A DNA stretch of 64,000 nucleotides from Amphritea japonica ATCC BAA-1530 (GTDB lineage: Bacteria > Pseudomonadota > Gammaproteobacteria > Pseudomonadales > Balneatricaceae): the NCBI RefSeq assembly GCF_016592435.1, contig NZ_AP014545.1, forward strand, positions 1,992,693-2,056,692, read 5' to 3'. Positions 26,727 through 37,551 of the stretch are shown here, one piece after another. Position numbers and translations under genes: made by a program. Numbering within the stretch: the stretch's first letter is position 1; every line of letters starts with the position of its first letter. Below the pieces are notes generated by a model that was not told the origin of the DNA, made no database searches, and saw only the letters and a program-made list of their open reading frames with translations.

Positions 26727-29354
26727 TCAACTATTAATTGAACCCAGCAAACTATTCGCTTCAGTTTGTTGAGCATCACTGCCTTCTTTCAGAATCTCCT
26801 GAAGGATATCCTTAGCGCCATCAAAATCTTCCATATCGAGATAAGCCCGCGCCAGATCCAGTTTAGTTTCTACTTCGTCAGCACCTTCAAGTAGGTTCAG
26901 ACCATCAAGAGAATCATCTTCGCTGTCATCTCCTGCATCCAGACTAAGCTCATCACCACCAGCATCACTCAATAACATCTCTAGCTCTGAATCAAGCTCG
27001 GCATCTAAGTCATCTGCCACTGCCGAATCCTGCTCCTCTGCATTAGGTGGCGACAGCACTTCTTCATCAAGCACTATCTCATCACCTGCCGCGCCATCAA
27101 GAAGCGCTGCCAGATCAGCATCAAGATCAGCATTGGAAGATTCTTCAGAAACATCCAGCTCCTCAACGTCAGACTCATCGACACCGGCCAGCAACTCAGA
27201 AAGATCATCCTCAACATCAGTATCAGCTTCATCTTCCTGACCCAACAGTTCTTCAAGGTCAGCAAACTCTTCATCTGAGGCATCAACAACCTCCTCAGAA
27301 GCGTCTGCATCCGCCAGCAGCGCATCGAGATCATCAATCTCGATCTCATCCTCAGCCAACATGTCGCCCAGAGCCTGTTCATCCTCCGAGTCAGCATCAG
27401 CAGCAACCGTATCGGTCTCACCAAGATCAAGATCGAAATCAAGATCCAGTTCATCTTCTGACGGTGCTTCGGCCTCATCAACAAGCTCTTCTACAGCTTC
27501 TTCAATATCAAGTTCAGCAGGCGTAGCAACATTAAATTCAAGATCGTCCGTCTCTTGCTCATCACCGCTACCAGACGCATCATCTACTTCGGCCAGCAAG
27601 TCTTCCAGACTATCAAGCTCAGGCTCTTCATCTGCCAGATCTGCCAGACTATCTGCAAGTGGGTCATCATCAAGATCATCAAGATCCAGAGACTCTGTCT
27701 CTTCGCCCAGAATCGAATCTAAAGCGTCATCAACCTCTTCTTCGGCCTCTTCAACTTCTTCTGCTAAGGGCTCAGACGGAACCTCAGACACCGCATCATC
27801 AAAGCCAAGATCGAATTCATCTTCGTCAATTATTTGCTCATCGGCATCATCAACTTTATCCAGATCCATATCGAGATCAAGGTCGAGATCATCCAGGTCA
27901 CTCTCTTCTTCAGCCGCTTCTGGTTCAACATCGGCGTCTGCAACAACCTCTTCAATCGCTTCCTGCTCTTGAGGCTGCTCATCAACTATTGCTGTTTCCT
28001 CAGAAACAGGCGCTGCCTGTGGCTCCTCTTTTTTGCCACGGCGCAACAGAAGCAGTGCCAGGAGGAACGCAACAATTGCACCACCAGCGGCACCAATATA
28101 GAGGCCAAACTGTTCTAACAGACTTTTAGGCTTAGCTTCCGGTGCTGGCGGCACAGGCGCTACAGCTGGCTGTTGTTTAGCGGCATCCAGCTCTGCCTGA
28201 AGATCAGTCAACTGTTGATCTTTCAGCTCTACCAGTCGATGTAAACTTTCCATCTGCTGGGCAAGCGCATCAACTCTGCCTGAAAGTTCTTCATTTTCAC
28301 GTTTAATCTGGTCAACTGTTTCCAGTGCCGAAGCAAGTTCCGTTTCCAGTTGCTTGTTTTTTTCCAGCAACGCAGCATCAGCAGTACTAGTGTCAATATC
28401 GGCCGCCTGATCTGAGGCAGTTCCTGCATCTGCAGCAGTATCAGGAGAAACTATCTTAAGCTGCCCCTGGGCCGACTTGGCTGCAACTTCTTCACCCTTT
28501 TTTCCGGAAGCGGCCTTTTTATCTTCAGCACTTGTGGCATCCATCTGCTCCACTTCAGCCGCTGGGTTCACAACACCCTGCTTCCACATCTGGGTCTGGC
28601 GCCAGAATTCTTCATTGGCCTGCTTTTGACTCAGCGTTTTTATTTCTGCTTCGGAAGGCAGGTCTAATACAACCCCAGCCTTCAGCTGATTAACATTATT
28701 ATTACTAAAGGCTTCAGGGTTCTTGCGCTGTAATGCCAGCATCATCTGAGCTTCAGTGATATTGGCACTGGGCTTATGACGCTTGGCAAGATCCCACAAG
28801 GTGTCATTTACATCTACATAAACCTGCCCGTCAGTCATCCGGGTACGAATATTATTAGCTGGTTTCTGCGGGGCTAACGGTTTAGCAGCAACAGGGGCGG
28901 AAACCGGCGTCGCAGCAGATCGCGCAGGCTGAACAGCAACAGGCGCTGGCGTAGGATCGTAGACAGGAGGATCGAGCAGGACCGTGTATTCACGGACTAA
29001 CCGGCCACTCGGCCAGTTAACCTCTACCAAAAAGTTCAGAAACGGTTCTTTCACCGGTACTGACGAAGTCATCACGATAGATCCGCGCCCAGAAGAACTC
29101 GGCTTGACCTCAAATGACACATCGGAGAGGAAACGTAACTTCTCTATTCCCGCCAGGGCAAAATCATCGATATTTGCCATGCTGGGTTGAATCTGTTGTG
29201 GGTCGACTTCTCGCATCTGAAGAAGCTGTATCTCTGCTTGCAGAGGCTCATTCAGCGCTGACGTTATTTTAATTTCACCGAGACCCAGTGCATATGCATT
29301 GGAGGTTCCTAGTGCACCTGCAATTGCCAAACTTAGGGCTAATTTGCGCAGCAT
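26727..29354 (-). CDS. fimV: FimV/HubP-type polar organiser
   Basis: Inner membrane protein that organises the cell pole (type IV pilus and twitching functions in Pseudomonas, pole organisation in Vibrio HubP). The 875 residues read, in order: signal peptide (1-22), a conserved periplasmic FimV N-domain (about 23-130), a proline-rich linker, a LysM peptidoglycan-binding domain (about 176-233), a coiled coil (about 330-400), one membrane helix before LLLRRGKKEE (about 420-440), a very acidic Asp/Glu/Leu-rich cytoplasmic region of some 370 residues, and a C-terminal TPR-like FimV motif (LDLARAYLDMEDFDGAKDIL). It lies between asd and truA, as in Pseudomonas. Confidence 0.93.
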   Translation of the reverse strand: MLRKLALSLAIAGALGTSNAYALGLGEIKITSALNEPLQAEIQLLQMREVDPQQIQPSMANIDDFALAGIEKLRFLSDVSFEVKPSSSGRGSIVMTSSVPVKEPFLNFLVEVNWPSGRLVREYTVLLDPPVYDPTPAPVAVQPARSAATPVSAPVAAKPLAPQKPANNIRTRMTDGQVYVDVNDTLWDLAKRHKPSANITEAQMMLALQRKNPEAFSNNNVNQLKAGVVLDLPSEAEIKTLSQKQANEEFWRQTQMWKQGVVNPAAEVEQMDATSAEDKKAASGKKGEEVAAKSAQGQLKIVSPDTAADAGTASDQAADIDTSTADAALLEKNKQLETELASALETVDQIKRENEELSGRVDALAQQMESLHRLVELKDQQLTDLQAELDAAKQQPAVAPVPPAPEAKPKSLLEQFGLYIGAAGGAIVAFLLALLLLRRGKKEEPQAAPVSEETAIVDEQPQEQEAIEEVVADADVEPEAAEEESDLDDLDLDLDMDLDKVDDADEQIIDEDEFDLGFDDAVSEVPSEPLAEEVEEAEEEVDDALDSILGEETESLDLDDLDDDPLADSLADLADEEPELDSLEDLLAEVDDASGSGDEQETDDLEFNVATPAELDIEEAVEELVDEAEAPSEDELDLDFDLDLGETDTVAADADSEDEQALGDMLAEDEIEIDDLDALLADADASEEVVDASDEEFADLEELLGQEDEADTDVEDDLSELLAGVDESDVEELDVSEESSNADLDADLAALLDGAAGDEIVLDEEVLSPPNAEEQDSAVADDLDAELDSELEMLLSDAGGDELSLDAGDDSEDDSLDGLNLLEGADEVETKLDLARAYLDMEDFDGAKDILQEILKEGSDAQQTEANSLLGSINS

Positions 29355-29788
29355 ATTTTCGCTTCCTTAATTTCCCCGGTTCTGAAATTGATAAAAAGCG
29401 TCAATATTCAGAAAGTTACGTATCCAGTATTAATGGCCAAAGTATTCATTAAAACTGCTGTTTAATCAACAACTCAGATCGACCTGATAGAGGCAATCTT
29501 GAGAATTAAAAACCTAAAATTCCTGCACACACTTGCTATACAAACACGAAAAACAGCTAATGAAATCAATATAACCCTTATAATACATAAACTTAAGAAG
29601 CCATCTATAGAAATTACACCCGTTATAAATCAATTTGAGCAGGCAGAAATTTACACTACCTAAGTTGGGGACTGTGATTATCACCTTTGTGTGAATTTCT
29701 TTTATAGGAGATTAGTTGATATGAATCAGCCTGACCCAGACAAAAAAAAACCGGCTATATCAGCCGGTTATCTTTAATTCGATGCAGA
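29355..29788. other. Intergenic region between fimV and asd
   Basis: 434 bases, AT-rich. It holds the fimV promoter, an 11-bp palindrome GTGATTATCAC at 29674-29684, and an 18-codon ORF at 29721-29777 with a good ribosome binding site (AGGAG) that runs into the asd terminator. No conserved gene is seen. Confidence 0.4.
29742..29770 (-). terminator. Terminator after asd
   Basis: On the minus strand, AACCGGCT / AGCCGGTT arms with a five-base loop are followed by nine T, about 20 bases after the asd stop. Confidence 0.85.
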
Positions 29789-30904
29789 TCAGTCTTCCAA
29801 CAAGATCCGTAGCATCCGGCGTAACGGCTCAGCCGCTCCCCAAAGCAGCTGATCACCAACACTGAAAGCATTCAGGTATTCATCGCCAATATTCATCTTA
29901 CGCAGGCGACCAACAGGCACATTCAAAGTACCTGTGATTTTAGCCGGTGTCAGTTCACTGGACGTAATATCACGATCGTTTGGAATTACTTTCACCCAAT
30001 CGTTTGCTTCAGCAATCATGGATTCAATCTCATCCATTGGCAGATTTTGCTTCAGCTTAATTGTGAAAGCCTGGCTGTGACAGCGCATTGCACCAATACG
30101 CACGCACGTGCCATCGATAGGAATAGGACTGTCGTTCAAGCCCAGAATCTTGTTCGTTTCAGCATAGGCTTTCCACTCTTCACGACTCTGGCCGTTATCC
30201 AACTTGGTATCGATCCAGGGAATCAGTGACCCTGCCAGTGGCACACCAAAGTTATCCGTTGGCATATCGCCAGAACGAATCGTCTGTGCAACCTGACGGT
30301 CAATATCAAGAATAGCGCTGGCAGGATTTGCCAGATCAGCAGCAACTGAGTCTTTAATCACACCCATCTGAGAGATCAGCTCACGCATATGACGCGCACC
30401 GCCACCCGATGCTGCCTGATACGTCATGGAGGTCATCCACTCAATCTGTCCAGAATTAAACAGACCGCCCAGACCCATCAGCATCAGGGAAACAGTACAG
30501 TTACCGCCAACATAGGTTTTTACACCGTTAGCCAGGCCGTCTTTAATGACATTCATGTTGACAGGGTCAAGCACGATGATCGCATCATCTTCCATCCGCA
30601 AAGAGGAAGCTGCATCAATCCAGTAGCCTTTCCAGCCGGCTTCACGCAGAGCACCGTAGACCTGTTTCGTGTAGTCGCCGCCCTGGCAGGAAATAATGGC
30701 ATCCATCTGTTTCAGTTCATCAATGGATGTTGCATCTTTCAGCGCAGGAATATCTTTACCGATATCCGGACCTGCCTGACCTGCCTGGGACGTTGTAAAA
30801 AAGACCGGCTCATCGATATAGTCGAAGTCACGTTCTTCCATCATGCGCTGCATCAGCACGGAACCAACCATTCCGCGCCAACCTACAAAACCTACACGCT
30901 TCAT
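29789..30904 (-). CDS. asd: Aspartate-semialdehyde dehydrogenase
   Basis: Reduces aspartyl phosphate to aspartate semialdehyde, the branch point to lysine/diaminopimelate, methionine and threonine. The 371 residues match the gammaproteobacterial form ([21 protein letters not shown]). The catalytic cysteine is in [11 protein letters not shown] (about residue 134) and the active-site histidine in [14 protein letters not shown]. The frame opens 12 bases earlier with GTG, but ATG at 30904 matches homologues and follows GGTGGA. It sits between leuB and fimV, as in Pseudomonas. Confidence 0.96.
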   Translation of the reverse strand: MKRVGFVGWRGMVGSVLMQRMMEERDFDYIDEPVFFTTSQAGQAGPDIGKDIPALKDATSIDELKQMDAIISCQGGDYTKQVYGALREAGWKGYWIDAASSLRMEDDAIIVLDPVNMNVIKDGLANGVKTYVGGNCTVSLMLMGLGGLFNSGQIEWMTSMTYQAASGGGARHMRELISQMGVIKDSVAADLANPASAILDIDRQVAQTIRSGDMPTDNFGVPLAGSLIPWIDTKLDNGQSREEWKAYAETNKILGLNDSPIPIDGTCVRIGAMRCHSQAFTIKLKQNLPMDEIESMIAEANDWVKVIPNDRDITSSELTPAKITGTLNVPVGRLRKMNIGDEYLNAFSVGDQLLWGAAEPLRRMLRILLED

Positions 30905-30972
30905 CTGTTCCACCAAAAACTAGGAATAATATAAAATAATAAAGCCGCCACATATTACCTGTGACAGCTTAC

Positions 30973-30999
30973 TATGGCTCCGGACGTTCCGGAGCCATA
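30973..30999. terminator. Strong hairpin between leuB and asd
   Basis: A nearly perfect inverted repeat (TATGGCTCCGGA / TCCGGAGCCATA, three-base loop) without a U-run on the minus strand. It could terminate, process or stabilise the leuCDB message. Confidence 0.45.
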
Positions 31000-31076
31000 T
31001 AATTATGCAACAATTTAGTCACATAGACTATCTGATTTAGAGCGATTTATAGCCAGTTACCAGCCTAAAAACCGTT

Positions 31077-32159
31077 TTATGCCTGTAACGCGGCAATTAC
31101 CGCATCACCCATTTCAGATGTCGAAACCTTCTGCATACCTTCAGACCAGATATCACCGGTGCGCAGGTTCTGATCAAGAACCGCACTAACCGCCGCTTCG
31201 ATACGATCAGCAGTCGCACCCTCGTTCAGCGAGTAACGCAACATCATGCCAGCTGACATAATAGTTGCCAGTGGATTGGCCAGATTCTGACCCGCGATAT
31301 CAGGCGCTGAACCATGGCAAGGCTCATACATACCTTTGCCGTTCACATCCAGAGAGGCTGACGGTAACATACCGATTGATCCAGTCAGCATCGCTGCAGC
31401 ATCAGACAGAATATCGCCAAACATGTTTCCGGTTACCATCACATCAAACTGCTTTGGCGCACGCACCAGCTGCATCGCCGCGTTATCAACATACATATGG
31501 CTTAGCTCAACGTCTGGGTACTCTTTAGACAGCTCTTCCATGATTTCACGCCACAACACAGTTACTTCAAGCACATTGGCTTTATCGACGGAACAGAGAC
31601 GTTTATCACGGGCACGGGCTGCTTCAAACGCAACACGGCCGATACGACGGATCTCGTTTTCATCGTACACATAAGTATTGTACCCCTCGCGTATACCACC
31701 CTCTTTCTCGCGGACACCCCGTGGCTGACCAAAATAGATACCACCGGTCAGTTCACGTACGATCAGAATATCCAGACCGGATACAACTTCAGGTTTCAAC
31801 GTAGACGCGTGAGCCAGTTGCGGATACAAAATTGCCGGACGCAGGTTACCAAATAAACCCAGGTTTGAACGGATACCCAGCAAGCCTTTTTCAGGGCGAA
31901 TCTGAAAATCTGGATTAGTATCCCACTCAGGACCACCCACAGCACCCAGCAAGATAGCATCCGCTGCATTAGCCGCATCCAGCGTTGCCTGCGGCAGAGG
32001 GACACCGTCCGCATCGATCGCTGCACCGCCAACCAACGCTTCAGTCAGCTCTAAACCCAAATTATCCTGCGCATTTACCAGCTCTAATACACGACGGGCC
32101 TGCGCAACGATCTCAGGACCAATGCCATCACCAGGTAAAATCAATACATTCTTAGACAT
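31077..32159 (-). CDS. leuB: 3-isopropylmalate dehydrogenase
   Basis: Oxidative decarboxylation of 3-isopropylmalate with NAD in leucine synthesis. The 360 residues show [11 protein letters not shown] at the N-terminus, [12 protein letters not shown] for substrate binding, the DKANVLEVT segment, and [25 protein letters not shown] for NAD and Mg2+. It is the last gene of leuC-leuD-leuB, 61 bases after leuD. Confidence 0.96.
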   Translation of the reverse strand: MSKNVLILPGDGIGPEIVAQARRVLELVNAQDNLGLELTEALVGGAAIDADGVPLPQATLDAANAADAILLGAVGGPEWDTNPDFQIRPEKGLLGIRSNLGLFGNLRPAILYPQLAHASTLKPEVVSGLDILIVRELTGGIYFGQPRGVREKEGGIREGYNTYVYDENEIRRIGRVAFEAARARDKRLCSVDKANVLEVTVLWREIMEELSKEYPDVELSHMYVDNAAMQLVRAPKQFDVMVTGNMFGDILSDAAAMLTGSIGMLPSASLDVNGKGMYEPCHGSAPDIAGQNLANPLATIMSAGMMLRYSLNEGATADRIEAAVSAVLDQNLRTGDIWSEGMQKVSTSEMGDAVIAALQA

Positions 32160-32220
32160 TACTTTGCTTCCTTAAACTGGGCTGCAGACATAAGCCAGCA
32201 GCCTGAATTTCATTATCAGA

Positions 32221-32868
32221 TTACTTAATCGCGTCAAACAACCAGGGTGCCTGCTGACGGCGCTTCTCTTCGTAAGCTCGAATATCATCACCGTGTTGCA
32301 GCGTCAGACCGATATCGTCCAACCCATTCAGAAGGCAATGCTTGCGGAAATCATCCATGCTGAACGACATCTCTTCACCGGATGGCGTCACCACCAGCTG
32401 GCGTTCCAAATCGATTGTCAGCTGATAGCCTTCGGTAGCCGCGGCTTCTTTAAAGAGCTGATCGACCTTATCGTCATGTAACACAATCGGTAACAGACCG
32501 TTCTTGAAACAGTTATTGTAGAAGATCTCTGCGAAACTAGGTGCGATCACCGAACGGAAACCGTAATCATCCAACGCCCATGGCGCATGTTCACGGCTGG
32601 AACCACAACCAAAATTCTCCCGTGCCAGTAGTATACTGGCGCCCTGATAACGGGCCTGATTCAACACAAACTCTTCATTTAACGGACGACCTTCGCAGCT
32701 CTGATCCGGCTGACCTTCATCCAGATAACGCAGCTCGTCAAACAGATTCTTACCGAAACCGGAACGCTTAATCGATTTAAGAAACTGTTTAGGGATAATC
32801 ATATCAGTATCAATATTGGCCCGATCCATAGGAGCGGCGATACCTGTGTGCAATGTAAACTTATTCAT
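32221..32868 (-). CDS. leuD: 3-isopropylmalate dehydratase small subunit
   Basis: Swivel-domain subunit that pairs with LeuC to isomerise 2- to 3-isopropylmalate. The 215 residues include [12 protein letters not shown], the catalytic-serine loop [15 protein letters not shown], and [14 protein letters not shown]. It follows leuC by 16 bases. The length and these motifs fit the proteobacterial LeuD type. Confidence 0.96.
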   Translation of the reverse strand: MNKFTLHTGIAAPMDRANIDTDMIIPKQFLKSIKRSGFGKNLFDELRYLDEGQPDQSCEGRPLNEEFVLNQARYQGASILLARENFGCGSSREHAPWALDDYGFRSVIAPSFAEIFYNNCFKNGLLPIVLHDDKVDQLFKEAAATEGYQLTIDLERQLVVTPSGEEMSFSMDDFRKHCLLNGLDDIGLTLQHGDDIRAYEEKRRQQAPWLFDAIK

Positions 32869-32884
32869 GTCGCTCTCCGCTACC

Positions 32885-34303
32885 TTATTTAATCAACTCA
32901 CGCACATCGATAAAGTGGCCGGTAACCGCAGCAGCGGCTGCCATCGCCGGACTTACCAAATGGGTACGGCCGCCAAAGCCCTGACGACCTTCGAAGTTAC
33001 GGTTAGAGGTAGAAGCACAATGTTCACCATTACCCAGCTTATCCGGATTCATCGCCAGACACATAGAGCAGCCTGGCTCACGCCACTCAAGCCCTGCCGC
33101 AACGAAGATCTTATCCAAACCTTCTTTTTCAGCTTGCGCCTTAACTAACCCAGAGCCTGGCACCACCAACGCCTGAATAATATTTTCAGCAACTTTGCGC
33201 CCTTCAACAACCTTAGCCGCGTCACGCAAGTCTTCAATTCGGGAGTTAGTACAAGATCCGATAAACACCCGATCTAACTGAATGTCCGTTATCTTCTGGT
33301 CCGCCTGAAGACCCATATAGGTCAAGGCCCGGTTAATACCATCGATCTTAACCTGTTCTTTCTCTGCCTCAGGATTAGGCACCTGTCCGGAAACCCCGAC
33401 CACCATCTCTGGTGAAGTTCCCCAGGTCACCTGTGGCTCAATATCCGCAGCATTTATTTCGACCACCGCATCAAACTCAGCATCAGCATCTGAAACCAGA
33501 TCACGCCATTCAGCCACTGCAGCATCCCAGTGCTCGCCTTTCGGTGAGAATGGACGGCCCTCAAAGTAATCAATGGTAATCTGATCAACAGCGACCAAAC
33601 CGACCCGCGCACCGGCTTCAATCGCCATATTGCACACGGTCATACGGCCTTCCATCGACATCGCGCGGAACACATCACCACCAAATTCGATTGCATAGCC
33701 AGTGCCGCCGGCAGTACCGATTACACCGATAACATGCAGCACAACATCTTTAGGGGTTACCCCAAGGCCAAGCTCACCATCTACACGTACCAACATGTTG
33801 CGCATCTGTTTAGTAATCAGACACTGTGTCGCCAGTACATGCTCTACTTCGGAAGTACCTACACCGTGCGCTAACGCACCAAGCGCACCCAACGTAGCGG
33901 TATGGGAATCACCACAGACAGCAGTGCTGCCCGGCAGAATAGCGCCCTGCTCCGGAGCCATAACGTGCACAATACCCTGACGATGATCATTCATCTTAAA
34001 TTCAAGGATGCCGAATTCATCACAGTTCTCATCCAGTGTTTTAACCTGAATCTTAGAAACCGGATCGATAATTTCGTCTACACCACCGGAACGCTCAGTC
34101 GTCGGCACGTTATGATCCGGTGTTGCGATGTTTGCATCGATACGCCATGGTTTACGACCGGCAATTCGCAGCCCTTCAAACGCTTGTGGTGACGTCACTT
34201 CGTGTAACACCTGACGATCGATATAGATCAATGAACTACCATCTTCGTTGGTACGCACTAAGTGCGACTCAAAGAGTTTGTCGTATAACGTTTGTCCAGC
34301 CAT
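32885..34303 (-). CDS. leuC: 3-isopropylmalate dehydratase large subunit
   Basis: [4Fe-4S] subunit of isopropylmalate isomerase. The 472 residues have [14 protein letters not shown], the first cluster cysteine in [13 protein letters not shown] (about residue 353), the other two in GCSMCLAMN, and the closing [11 protein letters not shown] motif. It is the first gene of leuCDB and divergent from a LysR-type regulator, with palindromes in the shared promoter region. I saw no leucine-rich leader peptide, so attenuation is not supported. Confidence 0.96.
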   Translation of the reverse strand: MAGQTLYDKLFESHLVRTNEDGSSLIYIDRQVLHEVTSPQAFEGLRIAGRKPWRIDANIATPDHNVPTTERSGGVDEIIDPVSKIQVKTLDENCDEFGILEFKMNDHRQGIVHVMAPEQGAILPGSTAVCGDSHTATLGALGALAHGVGTSEVEHVLATQCLITKQMRNMLVRVDGELGLGVTPKDVVLHVIGVIGTAGGTGYAIEFGGDVFRAMSMEGRMTVCNMAIEAGARVGLVAVDQITIDYFEGRPFSPKGEHWDAAVAEWRDLVSDADAEFDAVVEINAADIEPQVTWGTSPEMVVGVSGQVPNPEAEKEQVKIDGINRALTYMGLQADQKITDIQLDRVFIGSCTNSRIEDLRDAAKVVEGRKVAENIIQALVVPGSGLVKAQAEKEGLDKIFVAAGLEWREPGCSMCLAMNPDKLGNGEHCASTSNRNFEGRQGFGGRTHLVSPAMAAAAAVTGHFIDVRELIK

Positions 34304-34358
34304 GTGGGATTCCTCACTGCATCTTTGAAACCGGCTGTTCTACGCACAGCCTTTAGTA

Positions 34359-34379
34359 TGCTGCAATCCTAGTGCAGCA
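34359..34379. promoter_or_regulatory. Inverted repeat in the leuC leader
   Basis: TGCTGCA and TGCAGCA arms separated by seven bases, 56 bases before the leuC start. It could be an operator or an mRNA hairpin. Confidence 0.35.
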
Positions 34380-34416
34380 TTAACCAGAAAACAAATTCAT
34401 ATTTTTTATAGTTTGC

Positions 34417-34431
34417 ATTCCATTTAGGAAT
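34417..34431. promoter_or_regulatory. LysR-type operator candidate
   Basis: ATTCCATTTAGGAAT is a perfect palindrome (ATTCC-N5-GGAAT) containing the T-N11-A pattern bound by LysR regulators. It lies 35 bases before the LysR-type gene and 113 bases before leuC. Confidence 0.5.
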
Positions 34432-34466
34432 ATCTACACTATTCCCAACAACACAGGATGGTCATT

Positions 34467-35348
34467 ATGGATACAGGCTCATTACAGGCGTTCGTTGCCG
34501 TCGCTGAAACCGGTTCTTTTTCTCGTGCTGCCGAACAGCTTTTTCTGACACAGTCAGCCATGAGTAAACGTATATCGATACTGGAACAGCAGCTCGATTG
34601 CCGTTTGTTTGATCGCATTGGTCGAACAGTCAGCCTGACAGAAGCCGGACAGGAGCTCCTGCCCCGAGCACGCAAAATATTACTGGCACTGGAAGATGCC
34701 CGTCGCTCTTTGAGTAATCTGAGCGGTGAGATAAGCGGCAGCCTCTCCGTCGCTGCCAGCCATCATATAAGCCTGCATCGCCTGCCTCCGATATTGCGCC
34801 AATTCACCCGGGAGTGCCCAGAGGTTAAACTGGACCTGCGCTTTGATGAATCAGAAATTGCCTATGACAACGTACTCAGAGGCAACCTTGAGATCGCACT
34901 CATCACCCTGTCTCCGAACCCGGACCCGAATATTCTCTCCCAGACAGTCTGGCAGGATAAGCTACACTACGTGGTTGCCTCCGATCACCCACTAGCCAAA
35001 TTAAAGCAGGTAACCCTGGAACAGCTCACTGACTATCCGGCAATTCTGCCCGGAACCGCCACCTTCACCCGCCTCATCGCTGAACAACCCTTTGCCAAAC
35101 TTAACCTGCAACCGGATATCGCTATGTCGACCAATTATCTGGACACGATCAAGATGATGGTTGAGATCGGACTCGGCTGGTCACTGCTACCGGAAACCAT
35201 GAGTGAGCACAGTCTCAGCGTGTTAAATGTCGATGCCCCGCCGGTCACCCGCGAGCTGGGTTACATTACACATAAAGAGCGAACGCTGAGTAATGCTGCA
35301 AGACGCTTTATACACCTTTTGGATCAAGCGGCAGAAAAGGGTTCATAA
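34467..35348 (+). CDS. LysR-family transcriptional regulator
   Basis: A 293-residue regulator with an N-terminal winged helix-turn-helix (about 4-62, FSRAAEQLFLTQSAMSKRISILE) and a periplasmic-binding-like effector domain (about 90-290). A first ATG at 34458 is in frame, but AGGA is spaced correctly only for the ATG at 34467. It is divergent from leuCDB across 163 bases. A similar LysR gene stands beside leuC in Pseudomonas, so control of leucine synthesis is a reasonable guess. The effector is unknown. Confidence 0.85.
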   Translation: MDTGSLQAFVAVAETGSFSRAAEQLFLTQSAMSKRISILEQQLDCRLFDRIGRTVSLTEAGQELLPRARKILLALEDARRSLSNLSGEISGSLSVAASHHISLHRLPPILRQFTRECPEVKLDLRFDESEIAYDNVLRGNLEIALITLSPNPDPNILSQTVWQDKLHYVVASDHPLAKLKQVTLEQLTDYPAILPGTATFTRLIAEQPFAKLNLQPDIAMSTNYLDTIKMMVEIGLGWSLLPETMSEHSLSVLNVDAPPVTRELGYITHKERTLSNAARRFIHLLDQAAEKGS

Positions 35349-35401
35349 ACCTAACTCAGTTCTTTAATATGATTACCAGACCTTAAGCGTGGAAACGGAT
35401 G

Positions 35402-36349
35402 ATGACTGATAGCTCTGACACAGGAACCGACTCAAATGCGACTAGCTGGCTGCAAGAGCAGTTGCAGCAATGGCAGGAGACGCTGCAGGCAAACAACCCG
35501 GCAGCGGGAGAATCATGGCAAAGCTTTCTAAACAGCATCCAAGCCCCCGATATGACAGACTTCTCGGATCAGCAAGCCAACCTGATCGGTCTGGTCAAAA
35601 CGCAAACCGATCAGTTCAGTCGCTTTACCGAGGCTCTTCTGCAATCAAAAAAGCAACCGGCTCTGGATACAGAGGTACTGGTTGATCAGTTCCAGGACTA
35701 TATGCAAGCTCAGTGTAACGAACTACTGAGTCGCCAATGGAATATTCCCGAACCATTAGCATCAATGTTTAAGAACTCACTTCTGACGGCGGAGTCACTC
35801 GAATCAACGCCCATGCGTGAAATGCTGGAACAGCTGGCAAAGTCTCCCGAAATTGGCAGCGGCTCATACAGTCCTGCTCAAATGCGATCCATCGCTCAGG
35901 CCTGCATCGATTATCAGGATGCATTAGGCGACTATCTACAACAATATGATCAAATCTTCAGTCAGACCGGCGATGATCTCAAGCAGCTACTGCAAAATCA
36001 GAACACTGAGATAGACAGCGTCAAAGCGCTGCAAAACCTCTGGGTTGATTGTTACGAAAATGCCTACCGTGACACAGTCTTTACCGATCAATATCAGAAC
36101 AGCCACGGCCGCATCAGCAACAGCCTTAATCGGGTGCGCAAACTGGCATTCAGCAGCCGTGACAAAAAGCTTAAAGAGCTTGGTCTGGTCACCCGGGAAG
36201 AACTCGATAGCACTATACGCCAGCAACATAAGATGCGTAAACACCTGAGACAGCAGCAGCAAGAGATCGACGAATTGCGCAGTATGCTCACCGAGCTGAA
36301 ACCCAGAACGTCATCCGGTAAGAAAAGCAGCAGAGGTAAACCTCAATGA
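35402..36349 (+). CDS. phaE: Class III PHA synthase subunit PhaE
   Basis: Non-catalytic partner of PhaC in class III polyhydroxyalkanoate synthases, needed for activity and granule association. The 315 residues are mostly alpha-helical and glutamine-rich, with a coiled-coil C-terminus (about 260-300, EELDSTIRQQHKMRKHLRQQQ) and a basic serine-rich end. ATG codons occur at both 35399 and 35402; I use the second. Its stop codon overlaps the phaC start (ATGA). PhaE sequences are poorly conserved, so the call leans on the adjacent phaC. Confidence 0.85.
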   Translation: MTDSSDTGTDSNATSWLQEQLQQWQETLQANNPAAGESWQSFLNSIQAPDMTDFSDQQANLIGLVKTQTDQFSRFTEALLQSKKQPALDTEVLVDQFQDYMQAQCNELLSRQWNIPEPLASMFKNSLLTAESLESTPMREMLEQLAKSPEIGSGSYSPAQMRSIAQACIDYQDALGDYLQQYDQIFSQTGDDLKQLLQNQNTEIDSVKALQNLWVDCYENAYRDTVFTDQYQNSHGRISNSLNRVRKLAFSSRDKKLKELGLVTREELDSTIRQQHKMRKHLRQQQQEIDELRSMLTELKPRTSSGKKSSRGKPQ

Positions 36350-37419
36350 GTGGATTTAAATTCAGCCCGGAGAAGCTCACCGAAGAGTTGAGCCAGTTCA
36401 ATGAACAACTGTTGCAAAGCTTTAGTACCCTGCAATCCCTCGATGATATAGAGGTCGGTCAGACGCCTAAAGAGATCATCTACACCGAAGACAAGCTGCA
36501 ACTGTTTCATTACCAAAGTGAGAAAACACCGGGACGTAAACGCTGTAAAACACCTTTATTGATCTGCTATGCACTGGTTAACCGTCCCTATATGGTCGAT
36601 CTGGATCAGGAGCGCTCCTTTGTTAAGCGCCTGTTAGAGCTCGGCATCGATATCTATCTGATCGACTGGGGCTATCCCGACGCGGCTGATCGCTATCTGG
36701 ATATGGATGACTACATCAACGGCTATATCAATAACTGTGTCGACCAGGTCCGCCAGAATTCAGGCCAGGAGAAGATCAACCTGCTGGGTATCTGTCAGGG
36801 GGGTTCTCTCAGCCTCTGCTATACCGCGCTCAACCCAAACAAAGTTAAAAATCTGATCACAATGGTCACCCCGGTAGATTTTAAAACCCCGGACAATATG
36901 CTCAGCCACCTGACCCAGCAGATCGATGTAGACCTTGCCGTAGAGACCTACGGCAATATCCCCGGCGCCATGCTAAACGATGCTTACAATGCGCTGATGC
37001 CGATGCGACTTGGCCTGCAGAAAAACCTGAATATCCCCCGACAACTGAAAGATCAGGCTTCAGCGTTGAACTTCCTGCGCATGGAGAAGTGGATCTATGA
37101 CAGCCCAGACCAGGCCGGCGAGATGTTTCGTCAGTTTTTAACCACCTTCTTTAAAGAGAACGGCTTCCTCAATGCCTCGGTAACCGTCGCCAATCAGCCA
37201 GTGGACCTGAAGAACATTTCCCAGCCGCTGCTGAACGTGTTTGGCAGCTCTGATCATCTGGTCCCCCCTGCTGCCTCCCGAGCCCTTAGCGGCTTAACCG
37301 CCAGCAACGACTATACTGAGTATGAAGTTGCCTCCGGTCATATCGGGGTGTTCGTATCCAGCAAATCACAAACCGAAGTAGCGCCCAACATCGCCGAGTG
37401 GCTTAAAGAGCATGATTAG
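36346..37419 (+). CDS. phaC: Class III polyhydroxyalkanoate synthase PhaC
   Basis: Polymerises hydroxyacyl-CoA, usually 3-hydroxybutyryl-CoA, into storage polyester at granule surfaces. The 357 residues match class III enzymes (about 355, Allochromatium type) rather than the longer class I. The alpha/beta-hydrolase core has the lipase-like box GICQGG with nucleophile Cys150, the aspartate in FGSSDHLVPP and the histidine in ASGHIGVFV. YLIDWGYPD is also typical. Four bases overlap phaE. No phaA/phaB is in the window, but the regulator gene phaR lies at 42017-42502. Confidence 0.93.
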   Translation: MSGFKFSPEKLTEELSQFNEQLLQSFSTLQSLDDIEVGQTPKEIIYTEDKLQLFHYQSEKTPGRKRCKTPLLICYALVNRPYMVDLDQERSFVKRLLELGIDIYLIDWGYPDAADRYLDMDDYINGYINNCVDQVRQNSGQEKINLLGICQGGSLSLCYTALNPNKVKNLITMVTPVDFKTPDNMLSHLTQQIDVDLAVETYGNIPGAMLNDAYNALMPMRLGLQKNLNIPRQLKDQASALNFLRMEKWIYDSPDQAGEMFRQFLTTFFKENGFLNASVTVANQPVDLKNISQPLLNVFGSSDHLVPPAASRALSGLTASNDYTEYEVASGHIGVFVSSKSQTEVAPNIAEWLKEHD

Positions 37420-37551
37420 CGATGAATTAATGCCCTCTTTAATTCATCGCTAACTGAAAATTTTGCTTTTTTCCGCCGGACTTCTCATCTAAAATCCGCC
37501 CATTATTTCTCGTACACAAAGACCGACTGGTTTTAGCTGGAGTTTACGACG

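Noticed and set aside
27047-27972. Several plus-strand frames, one very serine-rich and others Gln/His/Pro-rich, opposite fimV
   Set aside because: They are the complement of the Asp/Glu/Leu codons of the FimV acidic region; the low-complexity composition is explained by that.
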